Origin: Acidimicrobiaceae bacterium
GTDB taxonomy: Bacteria > Actinomycetota > Acidimicrobiia > Acidimicrobiales > Ilumatobacteraceae
Direction of reading: 5' to 3'
Length of the DNA: 64,000 nt
NCBI GenBank assembly: GCA_947446815.1
Contig: CANFGT010000010.1
Location: 1-64,000, forward strand
Each line of letters begins with the position of its first letter. Positions within the stretch are counted from its first letter, which is position 1. This document shows positions 41,407 through 52,162 of the stretch, piece by piece. A model generated the notes under the pieces. That model searched no databases and was not told the origin of the DNA. It was given only the letters and a program-made list of their open reading frames with translations. A program made the translations under genes and the position numbers.

Positions 41407-44400
41407 TTACCGTCGAGTGGATGTACGAAGAGCGACCACAACAGTATTTGACACTACTTGTGCGCCACCATAAGAGATCGAAGCATGGAAACTTTGCGTC
41501 TTTGCTGTACTGGCCGAAACTAGGAAAGTGGTCTTAGCGCCGCGCGCAATCAGTTTTCCATTACGGAAAATTTTGACTATCGCTTTCTTCGGTGCCACCA
41601 CGACCACTCGGTATTTCTTGCCCACTTTGGTGACTGACTTCATCTTGAATCCGGCCAATGGACCATCAAGATAGGTGAAGTTTGCTGACGAATTATCTGC
41701 TGCCTCAGCTGCACCGGGCAGTGCGCCCGCATCTGCATCCCAACCCAACGAACCAGCACCTGCCGTTTGCGACTGATACAAGAAGGTATTGGCAGTAGCC
41801 GATGTCAGACCACTGACAATACCAACGGATGCATCAGTACTGAGTCGAGTGCCTACCTGTGCTGGTGTGAGGTAGTTGGCGTTGCCCAACATAATTGCTG
41901 CAACGCCGGCTACATGTGGCGATGCCATCGACGTGCCCGACATCTGCGCAGTTGCTGTTGCGCTGGCGATGCCGGCCGAGATGATGGATGATCCTGGAGC
42001 GAAAATATCAACACAGGCACCAAAGTTTGAGTAGTACGCACGGGAGTCGTCTGACGCGGTCGCACCAACTGTGATGGCGCTTGGCGCGCTTGCAGGGGAC
42101 TTTGTACATGCATCAGTGGATTCATTACCTGCGGCGACCACCATGGTGATGCCATCGGCCACTGCACGTTCCACGGCATCGTTTGTTGCGAAGTCGTACA
42201 CACCGCCAAGGCTCATGTTGGCTACCGCGGGTTGGCCAGCGACGTGGTTGTTAATCATCCAGTTAATGCCGGCGACAACGCCCGAAGTGGAACCGCTACC
42301 GGCGCAATCGAGAACACGCACCGGAATGATGGTGGCCTGATTAGCGAAACCAAATGTTGCACCAGCGATTGTGCCTGCAACATGTGTGCCGTGCCCATGA
42401 CAGTCGGTTGTTCCGCGGCCATCGTTCACTCCCGAGTAACCGGCCGCAACGCGTCCAGCAAATTCAGTGTTTGCTGCATACACGCCAGTGTCGATGACAT
42501 AGACGCTCACGCCCAGGCCTGTACCTGCACGTGCGATTTGGCCATCAAGCGGCAACGAACGCTGATCAACACGGTCCAGACCCCATGACCGTGCAACTGC
42601 AATAGGAACATTGACTGCGATTGGTGTCACTGAGTTGCTGGCAACTGACGCAACACTGGTACCAACACTGTTTGTTGCCTTCACCGTGAATACGTATGCC
42701 GTGCCGTTTTGCAAATTCGAAGCCACACAGGACAACGAGGCAGTTGCAGTAATAACAACTGCACATGTTCCACCTGCGGGGCTAGAGGTCACGGTGTACG
42801 ACACAATTGGTGCACCACCATCGTTGACCGGAGCCGACCAACGAACTGATGCACGCGCATCACCAGCAATGGCTGTCACTGATGTTGGAGCATCGGGTGC
42901 AATAGGAACTGCACGTGGAGTAACAGTTGCAGTACCAGAAGGAGCAGATGATCCGAACGAGTTCACGGCACGAATACGTATGTACGTGAGCACATTGGGA
43001 GACATGTTCAGAAGAGTTGCTGATGTTGCCGTTGAAATACCATCGGCATAGATCAACCAGGTGCTTCCGGCATTCACGCTGTATTCAACGATGTAATCAG
43101 TAATGGCCGTTGAAGGAGTGCGCGCACCCGACCACACAACATTCACTGTGGTGTAGTTAGCGGTTGCTGTCACCGCTGATGGCGGAATAGGAACGCCCGT
43201 TGCCGCAATCGTGAGAGTGACAGTGTTTGAATTGGTTCCAAGGCCAACACTGTTGCGCGCCACGACGCGGAAGTTGTTGGAAACACCAGCAACAAGGCCA
43301 TCAATGCGAGCCGAGCGAAGCGTGCTGGCAACTGTTGCAGCAAGAGCCCAAGTCACACCGTTGTCAGTGCTGCGCCACACTTCGTAACCCGTAATGACTG
43401 ACCCACCATTGGCAAGAGGCGTACCCCACGAGAGATACGCCGAGGTACCAGAGATGAATCCACTAAATGCCGTTGGTTCCGAAGGACCCGTCATGGCGAC
43501 TGGTGTCGCGGTGAAAGCCGCAGAGGCCGTTCCAACACCCACTGCATTGACCGCAAGAACACGGAACTGGTGAACTGTGCCGCCCTGCAAACTAGAAAGT
43601 GCGGTGCTACGAGCAGTTGATCCAAGCTGTGCACTGCGCGTCCACGTGGCACCATTATTTGTCGAGTATTCAACGTAATAACCAGTAATAGCTGAACCAC
43701 CGTTGTTGGCTGGTGTTCCCCAGTACACACTTGCCGCGTTGTAGTTCACATTCACAGTGACATTGAGCGGGGCCGATGGAGCAGATGGAGCAATCGGAGT
43801 AAGAGCGATTGTCGCATCCGCACTTGTTCCATACGCATTGACAGCACGAACTCGGAACGTGTGTTGCACGCCGCCGACAAGTCCAGTGAAAGTTGTGCTG
43901 GTCGTAGTGATTCGCTTTGAACCAACGAAGTTTGTGCCATCGGTGGTGTAGTCGATGACGTATGCAGAAATTGCACCTCCACCATTATCAAGTGGTGCCA
44001 GCCAAGACAATGTTGCACCTTGCAGCGACACAGTTCCGGCAATACTGCGCACAACAGTTGGCGCACTGTTTGCGGTCGGTGTTGCTTCAGCGATATTGCT
44101 CGCAGCTCCAGTACCTGCAGAGTTCACGGCTCGTACACGGAATTGGTACGTGGTGTTTCCAAGTAGGCCCGTGATGGTCGCACTCGTGAGCGCGGTATAA
44201 GTGTCTGCCTTTACAGCCCACGTTGCGCCGGAATTTGTTGAGGCTTCAATGACGTAGTCAGAGATTGTGTTACCGCCATTACTGAGTGGTGCAGACCAGG
44301 ACAACGCCACTTGATAACGACCTGCGATTGCAGTGAGAGATCGCGGCGCATCGGCCACACCCTTCAGCACGGGAGTGGAAGTCGTGCTGACCGAGTTTCC

Positions 44401-46026
44401 ACTTCGACCAACTCCGTTTATGGCTGCGACGCGGAATTGGTACACGACCCCATTGCTCAGACCAGTCACAGTTGCTGAAGTTGCAGGTGATGCTGTGTGT
44501 GGGAACGAAATCCACGTTGTTGGAGTCGTGCCGTTGGAAAGAGTTGAGTATTCGATGGCGTAATTCGTGATTGCGCTTCCACCGTTAAACGCTGGCGCCA
44601 TCCATGTCAGACGGACCGACTGGTCATAACCGACTCCGATAAGACCGGTTGGTTCTGATGAGATTGTGTTCGGCGCAGGGGCAAAACTTGCGGAATACAC
44701 AATGCGGTTTGGTGTCCCCGTCCCTGGATCAAGGATGGTGCTGCGAGTGGCTGCATTGTTGATGGCCGCTGCAGTTGTTGCAGGAGTTGAAGTGGGGTTC
44801 TGTTGCAGATACAACGCAGCAACACCAGCAACATGAGGTGAAGCCATTGATGTGCCCGACATCGTTGCTGTTGCGGTAGTTGAGCTAATTCCAGCAGAAG
44901 TGATAGACGAACCTGGCGCAAAAAGGTCGACGCATGTTCCCCAGTTGGAAAATGATGCGCGCACATCGGAAGACGTCGTAGCCGCAACCGTTAGAGCACT
45001 TGTTGCACTAGATGGTGAAGACAAACAAGCATCAGCATTCGAGTTGCCCGCTGCCACAACGACAGAAATTCCGTCGGCCACTGCACGATCTACTGCACTG
45101 TTCAAGCTGGTGCTGAGACTGCCACCAATACTCATGTTCGCAACTGCAGGGACACCTGCAGTGTGGTTACCGATCATCCAATCAATGCCGGCGACAACGC
45201 CAGACACAGTGCCGGAACCAGAACAGTCCAACACGCGAACAGGAACGAGAGTCGCGTCTTTTGCCACGCCGTATGTGGTGCCTGCGATGGTGCCAGAAAC
45301 GTGCGTGCCGTGACCAGCACAGTCGGTGGTGCCATTGCCGTCAGAAACTGCAGTGAAACCAGGCAATACACGGCCGGTGAATTCAGTATGTGTAGACAAG
45401 ATGCCGGTGTCGACGACGTATGCAGTCACTCCGCGGCCTGTGGACGTGAAGTTGTACTTCGCATCTAGAGCTGAATTGCGCTGATCGATTCGGTCGAGAC
45501 CCCACGGTGCATTTGATTGCGGCGAAGTGACGGTGGTATCACCAACAACAACCGTGTCAGGCTCGATACCAACGACATTTGGGTTACCGTGCAAGTCTGC
45601 AAGATCATCCGCGGAAAGGTCTGCAACAAAACCATCTATCGCATGGGTGAAATATGCGCGCACGCCCACGCTGAGTGTGCTTGCTGCGATTCCGACAGAA
45701 GCGTTAGATGCAAAACGAACGATGTATCGACCAGGAACTCGATCGCCAGCTTTTGCATTCGCAGGAACAGTGAGACCCGCAACGATTGCAGTTGATTGGT
45801 CATTGACGCTGATCTGACGATCGCGTTCCACAATGCGAATGGATGGGTCTGACGCAATTACATCGAGTTCTGACTGTGTGAGGTGTTGCACCTCGACGGT
45901 GCCGTCTTGGTGAACAACGACATAGTCGGCACCAGATTCAGCAAGTACTGCACTGGGTAGAACTAATGCACCTGAAAGCACCAGTGCCCCAGCGATAAAG
46001 GAGCGTGCCCACAGGGAAAATCTCAC
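41407..46026 (-). CDS. Secreted subtilisin-like protease with two S8 domains and seven FN3 domains
   Basis: This 1539-aa exported protein has a signal peptide (cleavage near residue 29). An inhibitor-I9-like propeptide follows (about 97-165), then a first S8 domain (about 171-450) with Asp206 (VVDTG), His239 (GHGTHV) and Ser393 (GTSMASP). About seven FN3 repeats lie from 455 to 1150, with NGGxxITxYxIEYS cores. A second full S8 domain spans about 1160-1430 and again keeps VIDTG, GHGTHV and [13 protein letters not shown] Lys-rich beta domain ends the protein. Both catalytic triads look intact. It is probably an extracellular or surface protease. The second S8 domain has no propeptide of its own. 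Confidence 0.9.
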   Translation of the reverse strand: MRFSLWARSFIAGALVLSGALVLPSAVLAESGADYVVVHQDGTVEVQHLTQSELDVIASDPSIRIVERDRQISVNDQSTAIVAGLTVPANAKAGDRVPGRYIVRFASNASVGIAASTLSVGVRAYFTHAIDGFVADLSADDLADLHGNPNVVGIEPDTVVVGDTTVTSPQSNAPWGLDRIDQRNSALDAKYNFTSTGRGVTAYVVDTGILSTHTEFTGRVLPGFTAVSDGNGTTDCAGHGTHVSGTIAGTTYGVAKDATLVPVRVLDCSGSGTVSGVVAGIDWMIGNHTAGVPAVANMSIGGSLSTSLNSAVDRAVADGISVVVAAGNSNADACLSSPSSATSALTVAATTSSDVRASFSNWGTCVDLFAPGSSITSAGISSTTATATMSGTSMASPHVAGVAALYLQQNPTSTPATTAAAINNAATRSTILDPGTGTPNRIVYSASFAPAPNTISSEPTGLIGVGYDQSVRLTWMAPAFNGGSAITNYAIEYSTLSNGTTPTTWISFPHTASPATSATVTGLSNGVVYQFRVAAINGVGRSGNSVSTTSTPVLKGVADAPRSLTAIAGRYQVALSWSAPLSNGGNTISDYVIEASTNSGATWAVKADTYTALTSATITGLLGNTTYQFRVRAVNSAGTGAASNIAEATPTANSAPTVVRSIAGTVSLQGATLSWLAPLDNGGGAISAYVIDYTTDGTNFVGSKRITTTSTTFTGLVGGVQHTFRVRAVNAYGTSADATIALTPIAPSAPSAPLNVTVNVNYNAASVYWGTPANNGGSAITGYYVEYSTNNGATWTRSAQLGSTARSTALSSLQGGTVHQFRVLAVNAVGVGTASAAFTATPVAMTGPSEPTAFSGFISGTSAYLSWGTPLANGGSVITGYEVWRSTDNGVTWALAATVASTLRSARIDGLVAGVSNNFRVVARNSVGLGTNSNTVTLTIAATGVPIPPSAVTATANYTTVNVVWSGARTPSTAITDYIVEYSVNAGSTWLIYADGISTATSATLLNMSPNVLTYIRIRAVNSFGSSAPSGTATVTPRAVPIAPDAPTSVTAIAGDARASVRWSAPVNDGGAPIVSYTVTSSPAGGTCAVVITATASLSCVASNLQNGTAYVFTVKATNSVGTSVASVASNSVTPIAVNVPIAVARSWGLDRVDQRSLPLDGQIARAGTGLGVSVYVIDTGVYAANTEFAGRVAAGYSGVNDGRGTTDCHGHGTHVAGTIAGATFGFANQATIIPVRVLDCAGSGSTSGVVAGINWMINNHVAGQPAVANMSLGGVYDFATNDAVERAVADGITMVVAAGNESTDACTKSPASAPSAITVGATASDDSRAYYSNFGACVDIFAPGSSIISAGIASATATAQMSGTSMASPHVAGVAAIMLGNANYLTPAQVGTRLSTDASVGIVSGLTSATANTFLYQSQTAGAGSLGWDADAGALPGAAEAADNSSANFTYLDGPLAGFKMKSVTKVGKKYRVVVVAPKKAIVKIFRNGKLIARGAKTTFLVSASTAKTQSFHASISYGGAQVVSNTVVVALRTSTRR

Positions 46027-46066
46027 CCCCTGAGACTACGGCATACAGGTATTGGGGTACCAGGGC

Positions 46067-46762
46067 CTATCGGGCGAAAATGGCGACCAAAATGGGCGTA
46101 ATCACGAGTCCAGGCAATAAAGAGCCCAGTTTGATCTTCTTGATCTCCAGCAAATTGAGGCCAATGGCCAACACGCTAAAACCGCCAGCAGCAAACATTT
46201 CCGTGCGCATGCGATCGGTGAGAAGAGAATCAAGACCCGTGCCACCAAGTGTGAGCAGACCCTGCACGATGAACACACTGATAGCGCTGAACGCAGCACC
46301 GATGCCGTATGCAGCAACGAAGATGATCGACATGAACCCATCGAGTGTTCCTTTGATCATGTACAGCTGCGGTGTTTTCCCACTTGCATCTTCGATGGCA
46401 CCAAGAATCGTCATTGGGCCGATACAGAACAACAACGTTGCAGTCACAAAACCTTGAACGAATGTGCTCTCGTCTCCCCCGCTCTTGGCGAAACGATTCT
46501 TGAGAAATGCGCCAACCGATTCGAGACGTTCTTCGATCTTGAGAAGTTCACCGATGATGGCGCCAATAACCATTCCCACTAAAGGGAAAACCAAGTTGTG
46601 TGTGTCCATCACATTGCTGATGCCCATCACCAACGTTGCAAGACCAATGACTTGCACCACGATGGTGCGGATGTTCTCTGGGATGCGATGGCCAATGAAG
46701 TAGCCAACGCTGCCGCCAACAAGCACTGTTGCAGTGTTGATGAGAGTTCCTAAGCCACGCAC
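46067..46762 (-). CDS. DUF554 family membrane protein
   Basis: The 231-aa protein has about seven hydrophobic segments and the family start LGTLINTATVLVGGSVGYFIG. It also has a PLVGMVIGAIIGELLKIEERLE segment and the CIGPMTILGAIEDASGK loop that marks DUF554 (YdfK-like). It is an inner-membrane protein whose function is not known. It is the last gene before the divergent epimerase gene. Confidence 0.88.
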   Translation of the reverse strand: MRGLGTLINTATVLVGGSVGYFIGHRIPENIRTIVVQVIGLATLVMGISNVMDTHNLVFPLVGMVIGAIIGELLKIEERLESVGAFLKNRFAKSGGDESTFVQGFVTATLLFCIGPMTILGAIEDASGKTPQLYMIKGTLDGFMSIIFVAAYGIGAAFSAISVFIVQGLLTLGGTGLDSLLTDRMRTEMFAAGGFSVLAIGLNLLEIKKIKLGSLLPGLVITPILVAIFAR

Positions 46763-46808
46763 GATTTCTACGCTACCGACTCACATCGGACTGGCTATCG
46801 TCAATGTC

Positions 46809-47576
46809 GTGTCAATCACCCATCTTGCAAACAATGGCCTCACCGTTGATATTGATGCAGATGACGGCGCACGCATCACCTCGTTCATCGTTGATAATGC
46901 TGAGTTTTTGAGGCCTCGGGTGGCGAACACTTTTGAGTGGGGTTTGTATGCAATGGTCCCCTATGCCGGGCGCGTACGAGATGCCACATTCGCATTCAAC
47001 GGAACCACGCATGACCTACCCGCAGTGACCAATAGGCATGCATTGCATGGCACGGTGATGCATGCCGCCTGGACACGCACACGTTTCGGCGATTCATCGG
47101 CTGTATTTGAGACGTCTCTGGGGAAAGATTGGCCATTCCGTGGAGATTGCACACACGCGATTTCGCTTTTACAGGATCGTCTTCGCTGCGAACTCTCCAT
47201 TACCGCCCATGAAGATATGCCCGTGCAATTAGGATGGCATCCGTGGTTTCGCCAAGGCGTTGCGCACACAGATTTCAATGCGATGTTGCAGCGAGACAGT
47301 GATGGAATCACAACCTCTGAACGTGTAACGCCGGCGACACAAAACATTGATGATTGTTTCCTTGAGCCGAATTCGTGGCCACGTGTTGTTGTTGGTACTA
47401 CAACGCTGGAGATTGCCAGCGATTGCCCATTTTGGGTTCGCTATGACGCGCCATCGGGCGATGTGTGTATTGAGCCACAGTCAGGCCCACCTAATGGCAT
47501 AAACGATGCACCGCTAGTTCTCAAGGCCGGCGAAACATTCAGTCGTTGGATGGAACTTCGCGTCGTGATGGACTAG
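46809..47576 (+). CDS. Aldose 1-epimerase (galactose mutarotase-like)
   Basis: The product of about 255 aa has the mutarotase core: an LTVDIDADDGARITSF strand, NRHALHGTVMHAAW with the conserved His, LGWHPWFR with the second catalytic-region His, and a late VCIEPQSGPPNG segment with the Glu base. It interconverts sugar anomers. I chose the GTG at 46809. An ATG at 46734 is in frame but would overlap the divergent DUF554 start, and the extra codons do not look like mutarotase. It lies 7 kb from the galactoside genes and may or may not serve them. Confidence 0.82.
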   Translation: MSITHLANNGLTVDIDADDGARITSFIVDNAEFLRPRVANTFEWGLYAMVPYAGRVRDATFAFNGTTHDLPAVTNRHALHGTVMHAAWTRTRFGDSSAVFETSLGKDWPFRGDCTHAISLLQDRLRCELSITAHEDMPVQLGWHPWFRQGVAHTDFNAMLQRDSDGITTSERVTPATQNIDDCFLEPNSWPRVVVGTTTLEIASDCPFWVRYDAPSGDVCIEPQSGPPNGINDAPLVLKAGETFSRWMELRVVMD

Positions 47577-48454
47577 TTATCCCATTTCGCACGCATACGG
47601 CGTAATGCCTGCGTGCGAATGTCGTTCCACGTACCGCCAACAATGTTGCGCACCGTGCCCAATGACGGAACTTTTTCAGAATGATTGACGGTTGCGCGCC
47701 ACTGATCAAACTGATGGCTTGCGCCACGGAATGTTGTGTCGCTCAAAAATCTCTCGACGTAGTTCAGTAAATCGTCGTGGGTCCATGTGCGCTCGTAATT
47801 GCTGCGCAATGGTTCTCCACTTGTCACGCCTACTTCGTTACATGCAGCAGTCCATGAACCAAACAATTGAACGATGCGCGCAACGCTCGGACCTTTCACA
47901 CGACCTTCACGAAGAAGTGCGGTGTAATTCTGATGGCTCAGCGGCTTTGCCATGAGACTGGAAGCGAGCAATGCAGCACGTGCGCGATCGCGCGACGCCA
48001 TTACTGCTTCACTCTCTACTCGCTCTGTTGGTTCGGTCAACTCATCATTTCCAAGAATCAACCAATCAACCGGACGTGCAGCTGCAGTGATGTCAGGCAA
48101 GGGTGCATTTAATGCATTCGCAATTTCTTCAAGCGTGACACCAGGGCGGTCGCGCAAGTAACGAGCGATCTGCAATGTGAGTTCGCTACGACGTTCAGCT
48201 TTCGTTGGGCCACGGCGCGCACGAGTGCGCACTGGTTGTGGCACAGGGTGTGCTTCCCCGGTGTAAGCCGGCGATGCCTGCATCACCACAGCATTGGACG
48301 ATGGCCCGCCTGCAAAACGCACCACGAACTCACCCAATGTGCGTACGTGTTCACGCTGCACGGTGTTGTCGGGCGCCACGAGGCCCAACTGCTGTAGGAC
48401 CCATGCCGTGGATTCAGGCAATTGCGAGACGGGAAGCTGTTCGGTCACAGCCAA
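47573..48454 (-). CDS. HNH-associated repeat protein, unknown function
   Basis: The 293-aa product contains a helix-turn-helix-like YLRDRPGVTLEEIANALNA segment near residue 110. Two copies follow of the homing-endonuclease-associated repeat (HNH_repeat type): PLSHQNYTALLREGR...SVARIVQLFGSWTAAC at about 175-215 and a second, diverged copy near 245-285 ending in VRNIVGGTWNDI. No nuclease active site is seen, so a DNA-binding role is the best guess. Its stop overlaps that of the convergent epimerase gene by four bases. Confidence 0.7.
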   Translation of the reverse strand: MAVTEQLPVSQLPESTAWVLQQLGLVAPDNTVQREHVRTLGEFVVRFAGGPSSNAVVMQASPAYTGEAHPVPQPVRTRARRGPTKAERRSELTLQIARYLRDRPGVTLEEIANALNAPLPDITAAARPVDWLILGNDELTEPTERVESEAVMASRDRARAALLASSLMAKPLSHQNYTALLREGRVKGPSVARIVQLFGSWTAACNEVGVTSGEPLRSNYERTWTHDDLLNYVERFLSDTTFRGASHQFDQWRATVNHSEKVPSLGTVRNIVGGTWNDIRTQALRRMRAKWDN

Positions 48455-48504
48455 AGACCGTACCCGCTATTACCTGAATACCCAGTTAACGAAAGCGAAA
48501 CCCG

Positions 48505-50406
48505 CTATTTCGTCGGTGGCCAGAAGTACAAGGCGACCAAGGACGTTCCCTTGGGTACCGACCCTTGAGGCGCATACATCTTGTTTTTGGTGAGATTGGA
48601 AGGCGATTCCATAAACACTCCGACGTATTGCTTTCCATCTTTCGAAACATAGAACTGCGGATCCGTCACGGGGTTCGGCGTGTCGGACTTGCTCCAGGTG
48701 TACCCATTCACTGTGAGTGCCCGAGAAACTTGACGATACGCCACAGTCTCTGTGCCAGGAATAGCTCGATAGTCCGCAAAAGCATCAACTGCCTCGAGAC
48801 CAAAATATGAATTACCGAGATCACGATTCACCTCGGTTCCACCAACACCCGCGGTTGCCTGTGCCCACCACGAGGGCTGCGCAACGGGAACATCTGGCTT
48901 ACAAATTGATCCCTTCTTGGGAAGAGTTTTTTTCGTGAACAGTGTCTTCGCGATGTTGTCAACGCAGCGTTCGACGAGTATCTGCGAATGACCTTCACCA
49001 GTTGAAGTCACCAGTACAGCTTTAGTTCCCATATCTGCCGTCATCTCTTCAGACCAACGGAATGGTGTTGCTGGGTCATTTTTCCCACCGACAACGACGA
49101 TTGGTGCGGCACCAGTGAATTTGATGCTGAGAAGTTTTGGCTTACCAAATGCCTTCTCACACGTGGGTTCGGCAATTCCTTCAGCTGTCGCGCCTTGCGA
49201 AGACCACGGAGCCTTCTCTTGCAATGTCTTTAAAATTTGTTTTGGATTGCTTGGTACTTCATTATCGAATCCACTTGCACAGCGAATGATGTAGTTCGCA
49301 TCATTTTCACTGTTGTATGTACCGTCATCGCTACGGCCATTGAACGAATCAGCCATTGCAAGAATCTTTTCGCCATTGCCACTCTTCACAGCAGCAAGCG
49401 CTTCACCTAGTTGGAACCATTCACTCTGTGAATAGAGAGCTGCCTTGGTCCCCGAATCAAGAACATTGTGATTCACGTCGCGACCTTTTGCTGTGAAAAT
49501 TGATTTCTTATCCAGCTGCTTGTACAACGCATTCCAATCCTTTTTCACATCACTTGATGCAAAGGCGCATTTGTTTGTTGCGCTCTCACACCACTTCACC
49601 CAGTTGTTGAAAGCTTTCTCAAATCCAATGGCTTGTGTCGTGTACTGCTGTTCGACGGTGTCTCCAGCCGGATCAAACGCGCCATCGAGCAACATCGCTT
49701 CCACCCGCGTTGGGAACAACGTGGCATAGATGCCCCCGAGATACGTGCCGTAGGAGATTCCGAGATAGTTCAATTTCTCAAATCCCATGCCAGCACGAAT
49801 GAGGTCCATGTCTCGCGCCGTGAATTCCGTTGAGTAATGAACAACTGATGCACCGTTCTTGTCCGTACATGCATTGTCGAATGCATCTGCTTGTTTGGCA
49901 ATCACCTTCTCTTCTGGCGTGTCAGGCGTGTCGTCGTAATACGTGAAGGTGTCCTGATCTTTGTCAGCCCAACAACGAAGACCGTGCGACTTGTCCACAC
50001 CTCGAGGGTCAAACCCGACGAAGTCAAACGACTCGAGTCCAAGTTTGGATACGAATCGTTGACCAACATGTGCGACGAAGTCGAACCCGGATCCACCAGG
50101 GCCACCGGGGTTCGTGAGGATGATGCCTTTCGCTTTGCCCTCACTGGCCGGAAGGCGGATAAGAGCAATGTCGATCGACTTTCCCTTGATATCGCGGTAA
50201 TCGAGCGGAGCTGTGACGGAGCCACATTCGAATGGCGCCACTGGAGCCTCGTTGCCTTCGCACGCACCCCAGGTGATCTTCTTTTCAAAAGAGCTCACGT
50301 CATCAACGGGTGCTGCCGTGCCGGAATCGGAGGAACTACAACTCACTAGGGTGGCCAGCAAACCCAATGAAATAGCGATATTGGTTGCTTTATAGGACTT
50401 TCTCAA
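48505..50406 (-). CDS. S33-family (TAP-like) lipoprotein peptidase
   Basis: This 633-aa lipoprotein (lipobox LVSC, lipid Cys at about residue 23) belongs to the tripeptidyl-aminopeptidase-like S33 hydrolases of actinobacteria. It has ILTNPGGPGGSGFDF, FDFVGFDPRGVDKS, the nucleophile elbow LGISYGTYLGG, an Asp in VVVGGKNDPATPF and a His in GEGHSQILVERC. About 120 extra residues follow the usual end. It is expected on the outer face of the membrane, trimming peptides. It is divergent from the siroheme operon. Confidence 0.88.
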   Translation of the reverse strand: MRKSYKATNIAISLGLLATLVSCSSSDSGTAAPVDDVSSFEKKITWGACEGNEAPVAPFECGSVTAPLDYRDIKGKSIDIALIRLPASEGKAKGIILTNPGGPGGSGFDFVAHVGQRFVSKLGLESFDFVGFDPRGVDKSHGLRCWADKDQDTFTYYDDTPDTPEEKVIAKQADAFDNACTDKNGASVVHYSTEFTARDMDLIRAGMGFEKLNYLGISYGTYLGGIYATLFPTRVEAMLLDGAFDPAGDTVEQQYTTQAIGFEKAFNNWVKWCESATNKCAFASSDVKKDWNALYKQLDKKSIFTAKGRDVNHNVLDSGTKAALYSQSEWFQLGEALAAVKSGNGEKILAMADSFNGRSDDGTYNSENDANYIIRCASGFDNEVPSNPKQILKTLQEKAPWSSQGATAEGIAEPTCEKAFGKPKLLSIKFTGAAPIVVVGGKNDPATPFRWSEEMTADMGTKAVLVTSTGEGHSQILVERCVDNIAKTLFTKKTLPKKGSICKPDVPVAQPSWWAQATAGVGGTEVNRDLGNSYFGLEAVDAFADYRAIPGTETVAYRQVSRALTVNGYTWSKSDTPNPVTDPQFYVSKDGKQYVGVFMESPSNLTKNKMYAPQGSVPKGTSLVALYFWPPTK

Positions 50407-50481
50407 GGGATACCTCTTATTAGGGGGACGTTTTCTCCCTTGCTAACACACGGGTCCGCCGACCCCAATTCTCTCTAATTA

Positions 50482-50496
50482 TGACTGGAATAGTCA
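50482..50496. promoter_or_regulatory. Inverted repeat upstream of the sirC-cobA-sir operon
   Basis: TGACT and AGTCA flank the spacer GGAAT, giving a 15-bp dyad 25 bp before the sirC ATG. The size and position fit an operator of a sulfur- or redox-responsive regulator. It is inferred from symmetry only. Confidence 0.35.
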
Positions 50497-50520
50497 GGTA
50501 TTGGCTAGCCTCATATTTCT

Positions 50521-51126
50521 ATGCAGTTCCCCGTCAATTTGAACCTCGTCGGACGCCCCGTCCTCGTGGTGGGCGGCGGTCGCATTGCCTATCGCAAGGT
50601 GCAGCAACTTCTTGCCGCTGGCGGAGACGTCACCGTTCTCGCCCCGCAAATTGTTGACGAGTTCAACGACATCCCCGTCACCCTCCTCCATCGTGAATAC
50701 ACGAAGGGCGATGTCGCAAACTTCCGCCTCGTTATTACGGCAACCGGCAACACCCCTGTTGATCAAGCCATCTTCGATGAGTGCGAAGAGCTTTGCATTT
50801 GGGTGAACAGCGCAGACGACCCGCAACGCTGCTCGTTCACACTGCCTGCTGCGTTTCGTCGCGGCCCAGTAATGGTCACCGTGTCAACCGGTGGTGCAAG
50901 TCCTGCACTCGCATCGTTCCTTCGTTCTGAATTGGAACAGCTCATTGGCGAAGAGTTCGCAGAGATTGCAGCAACACTTGCCGCACAACGCGCACAATTT
51001 CACGCCAATGGTGTCTCGACAGAAGATGTGGATTGGAAGCCCATCATTCGCGAAGCATTGCAGCAGGCCGCAGTTGAGTGCCCACATCTCTTGCAGTCAC
51101 TTGCACCTGTCGAGGCAACAGCATGA
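50521..51126 (+). CDS. sirC: Precorrin-2 dehydrogenase / sirohydrochlorin ferrochelatase-type protein
   Basis: The 201-aa product corresponds to the N-terminal half of CysG (Met8 type). It oxidises precorrin-2 to sirohydrochlorin with NAD and may insert iron. It starts MQFPVNLNLVGRPVLVVGGG, then RIAYRKVQQLL, giving the Rossmann GGG loop at about residues 17-21. It has VTATGN-type (VITATGNTPVD) and RCSFTLPAAFRRGPVMVTVSTGG segments, and an ALASFLRSELE helix. Its stop overlaps the cobA start by four bases (ATGA). It serves the sulfite reductase encoded two genes downstream by making its cofactor. Confidence 0.92.
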   Translation: MQFPVNLNLVGRPVLVVGGGRIAYRKVQQLLAAGGDVTVLAPQIVDEFNDIPVTLLHREYTKGDVANFRLVITATGNTPVDQAIFDECEELCIWVNSADDPQRCSFTLPAAFRRGPVMVTVSTGGASPALASFLRSELEQLIGEEFAEIAATLAAQRAQFHANGVSTEDVDWKPIIREALQQAAVECPHLLQSLAPVEATA

Positions 51127-51863
51127 CCGTCCATCTTGTTGGCGCTGGTCCTGGCGACCCCGAACTTCTCACGCTAAAAGCAGCGCGCCTCATTGCCGAA
51201 GCAGACGTGATCGTGCACGACTACTTGTCGAATGATTCCATTCTTGAAATGGCCAAGCCAGGCACCGAGTTCATTGACGTAGGCAAGAAACCTGGCAACC
51301 CCACACCGCAAGAACTCATCAATTCACTGTTGGTGCACCTTGGTACGCAACGCCTCAATGTCGTTCGTCTCAAGGGCGGCGATCCATTCGTCTTTGGTCG
51401 TGGTGGCGAAGAAGCCGAAGCACTGATGGAAGCGCGCATTCCTTTCACCGTTGTTCCCGGCATTACTTCTGCCGTGGGCGTTCCTGCGGCAGCAGGCATT
51501 CCGGTCACACACCGCAATGTCTCCCCTGCTTTCACAGTTGTCACGGGCCATCGCGAAACCGGTGGAGCTTCTGCCATTGAATGGGAATCACTTGCCAAAG
51601 TAGGCGGAACCATTGTTGTTCTCATGGGTGTATCCGAGCGCGCCATCATTGCCCAGCGCCTCATGGATGGTGGTTTGTCTGCTGATACTCCTATTGCAGC
51701 AGTGCGTTGGGGCACACGCGCAGAACAGCACACCACACGCACCACCTTGGGCGAACTGCATGTAGCAGCACTCAAAGCACCGAGCACCATTGTGATTGGC
51801 GCCGTTGCTGCGTACGAATTCATCTCGGGTGTACACGTTGATGCTTTGGTGGCAGGTCAGTAA
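51123..51863 (+). CDS. cobA: Uroporphyrinogen-III C-methyltransferase
   Basis: This enzyme adds two methyl groups from S-adenosylmethionine to uroporphyrinogen III, giving precorrin-2 for siroheme. The 246-aa product has VHLVGAGPGDPELLTLKA (residues 3-20), an IVHDYLSN segment, RLKGGDPFVFGRGGEEAEA, VVPGITSAVGVPA and VTGHRE, all hallmarks of SUMT. It is fused neither to a CysG N-terminal half nor to HemD. It overlaps sirC by four bases, and its stop overlaps the next start by one base (TAATG), so the whole set is a single transcript. Confidence 0.95.
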   Translation: MTVHLVGAGPGDPELLTLKAARLIAEADVIVHDYLSNDSILEMAKPGTEFIDVGKKPGNPTPQELINSLLVHLGTQRLNVVRLKGGDPFVFGRGGEEAEALMEARIPFTVVPGITSAVGVPAAAGIPVTHRNVSPAFTVVTGHRETGGASAIEWESLAKVGGTIVVLMGVSERAIIAQRLMDGGLSADTPIAAVRWGTRAEQHTTRTTLGELHVAALKAPSTIVIGAVAAYEFISGVHVDALVAGQ

Positions 51864-52117
51864 TGCGCCGCTCTATTGATGTTGTACAGATCGAGATGGG
51901 TGACATGCCCGAAGGTCTCGACGACCCCACTCCCGTTGCATGGACCGTTTCCGTGAGCGATGACTACGACGATGCCGAACCACGTGTGCAGCTCACCGTG
52001 GAGCGCATTGGTGAAGCCGGCGATGGCCTTGTTGCACACCTCAGCGCCACCAATGCACGACGTTTACGTAAAGCCCTTGCGGATGCTCTCCGCGAAGTGG
52101 GCGAACCCGCCGAATAA
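51863..52117 (+). CDS. Small protein of the sulfite reductase operon, unknown
   Basis: I do not recognise this 84-aa protein. It is acidic (IEMGDMPEGLDD, SVSDDYDDAEP) and ends in a helix, NARRLRKALADALREVG. It has no membrane segment or cysteine. It is translationally coupled to cobA and lies 45 bp before the sulfite reductase gene, so it probably belongs to siroheme or sulfite metabolism. Confidence 0.7.
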   Translation: MRRSIDVVQIEMGDMPEGLDDPTPVAWTVSVSDDYDDAEPRVQLTVERIGEAGDGLVAHLSATNARRLRKALADALREVGEPAE

Positions 52118-52162
52118 CTCTCTGAACCACCTACTGATACCGATCTCACCAAAGGAAATGCA

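Noticed and set aside
50407-50520. Riboswitch upstream of the siroheme operon
   Set aside because: The 114-bp gap shows only a short dyad and no structure resembling a cobalamin, SAM or similar riboswitch.
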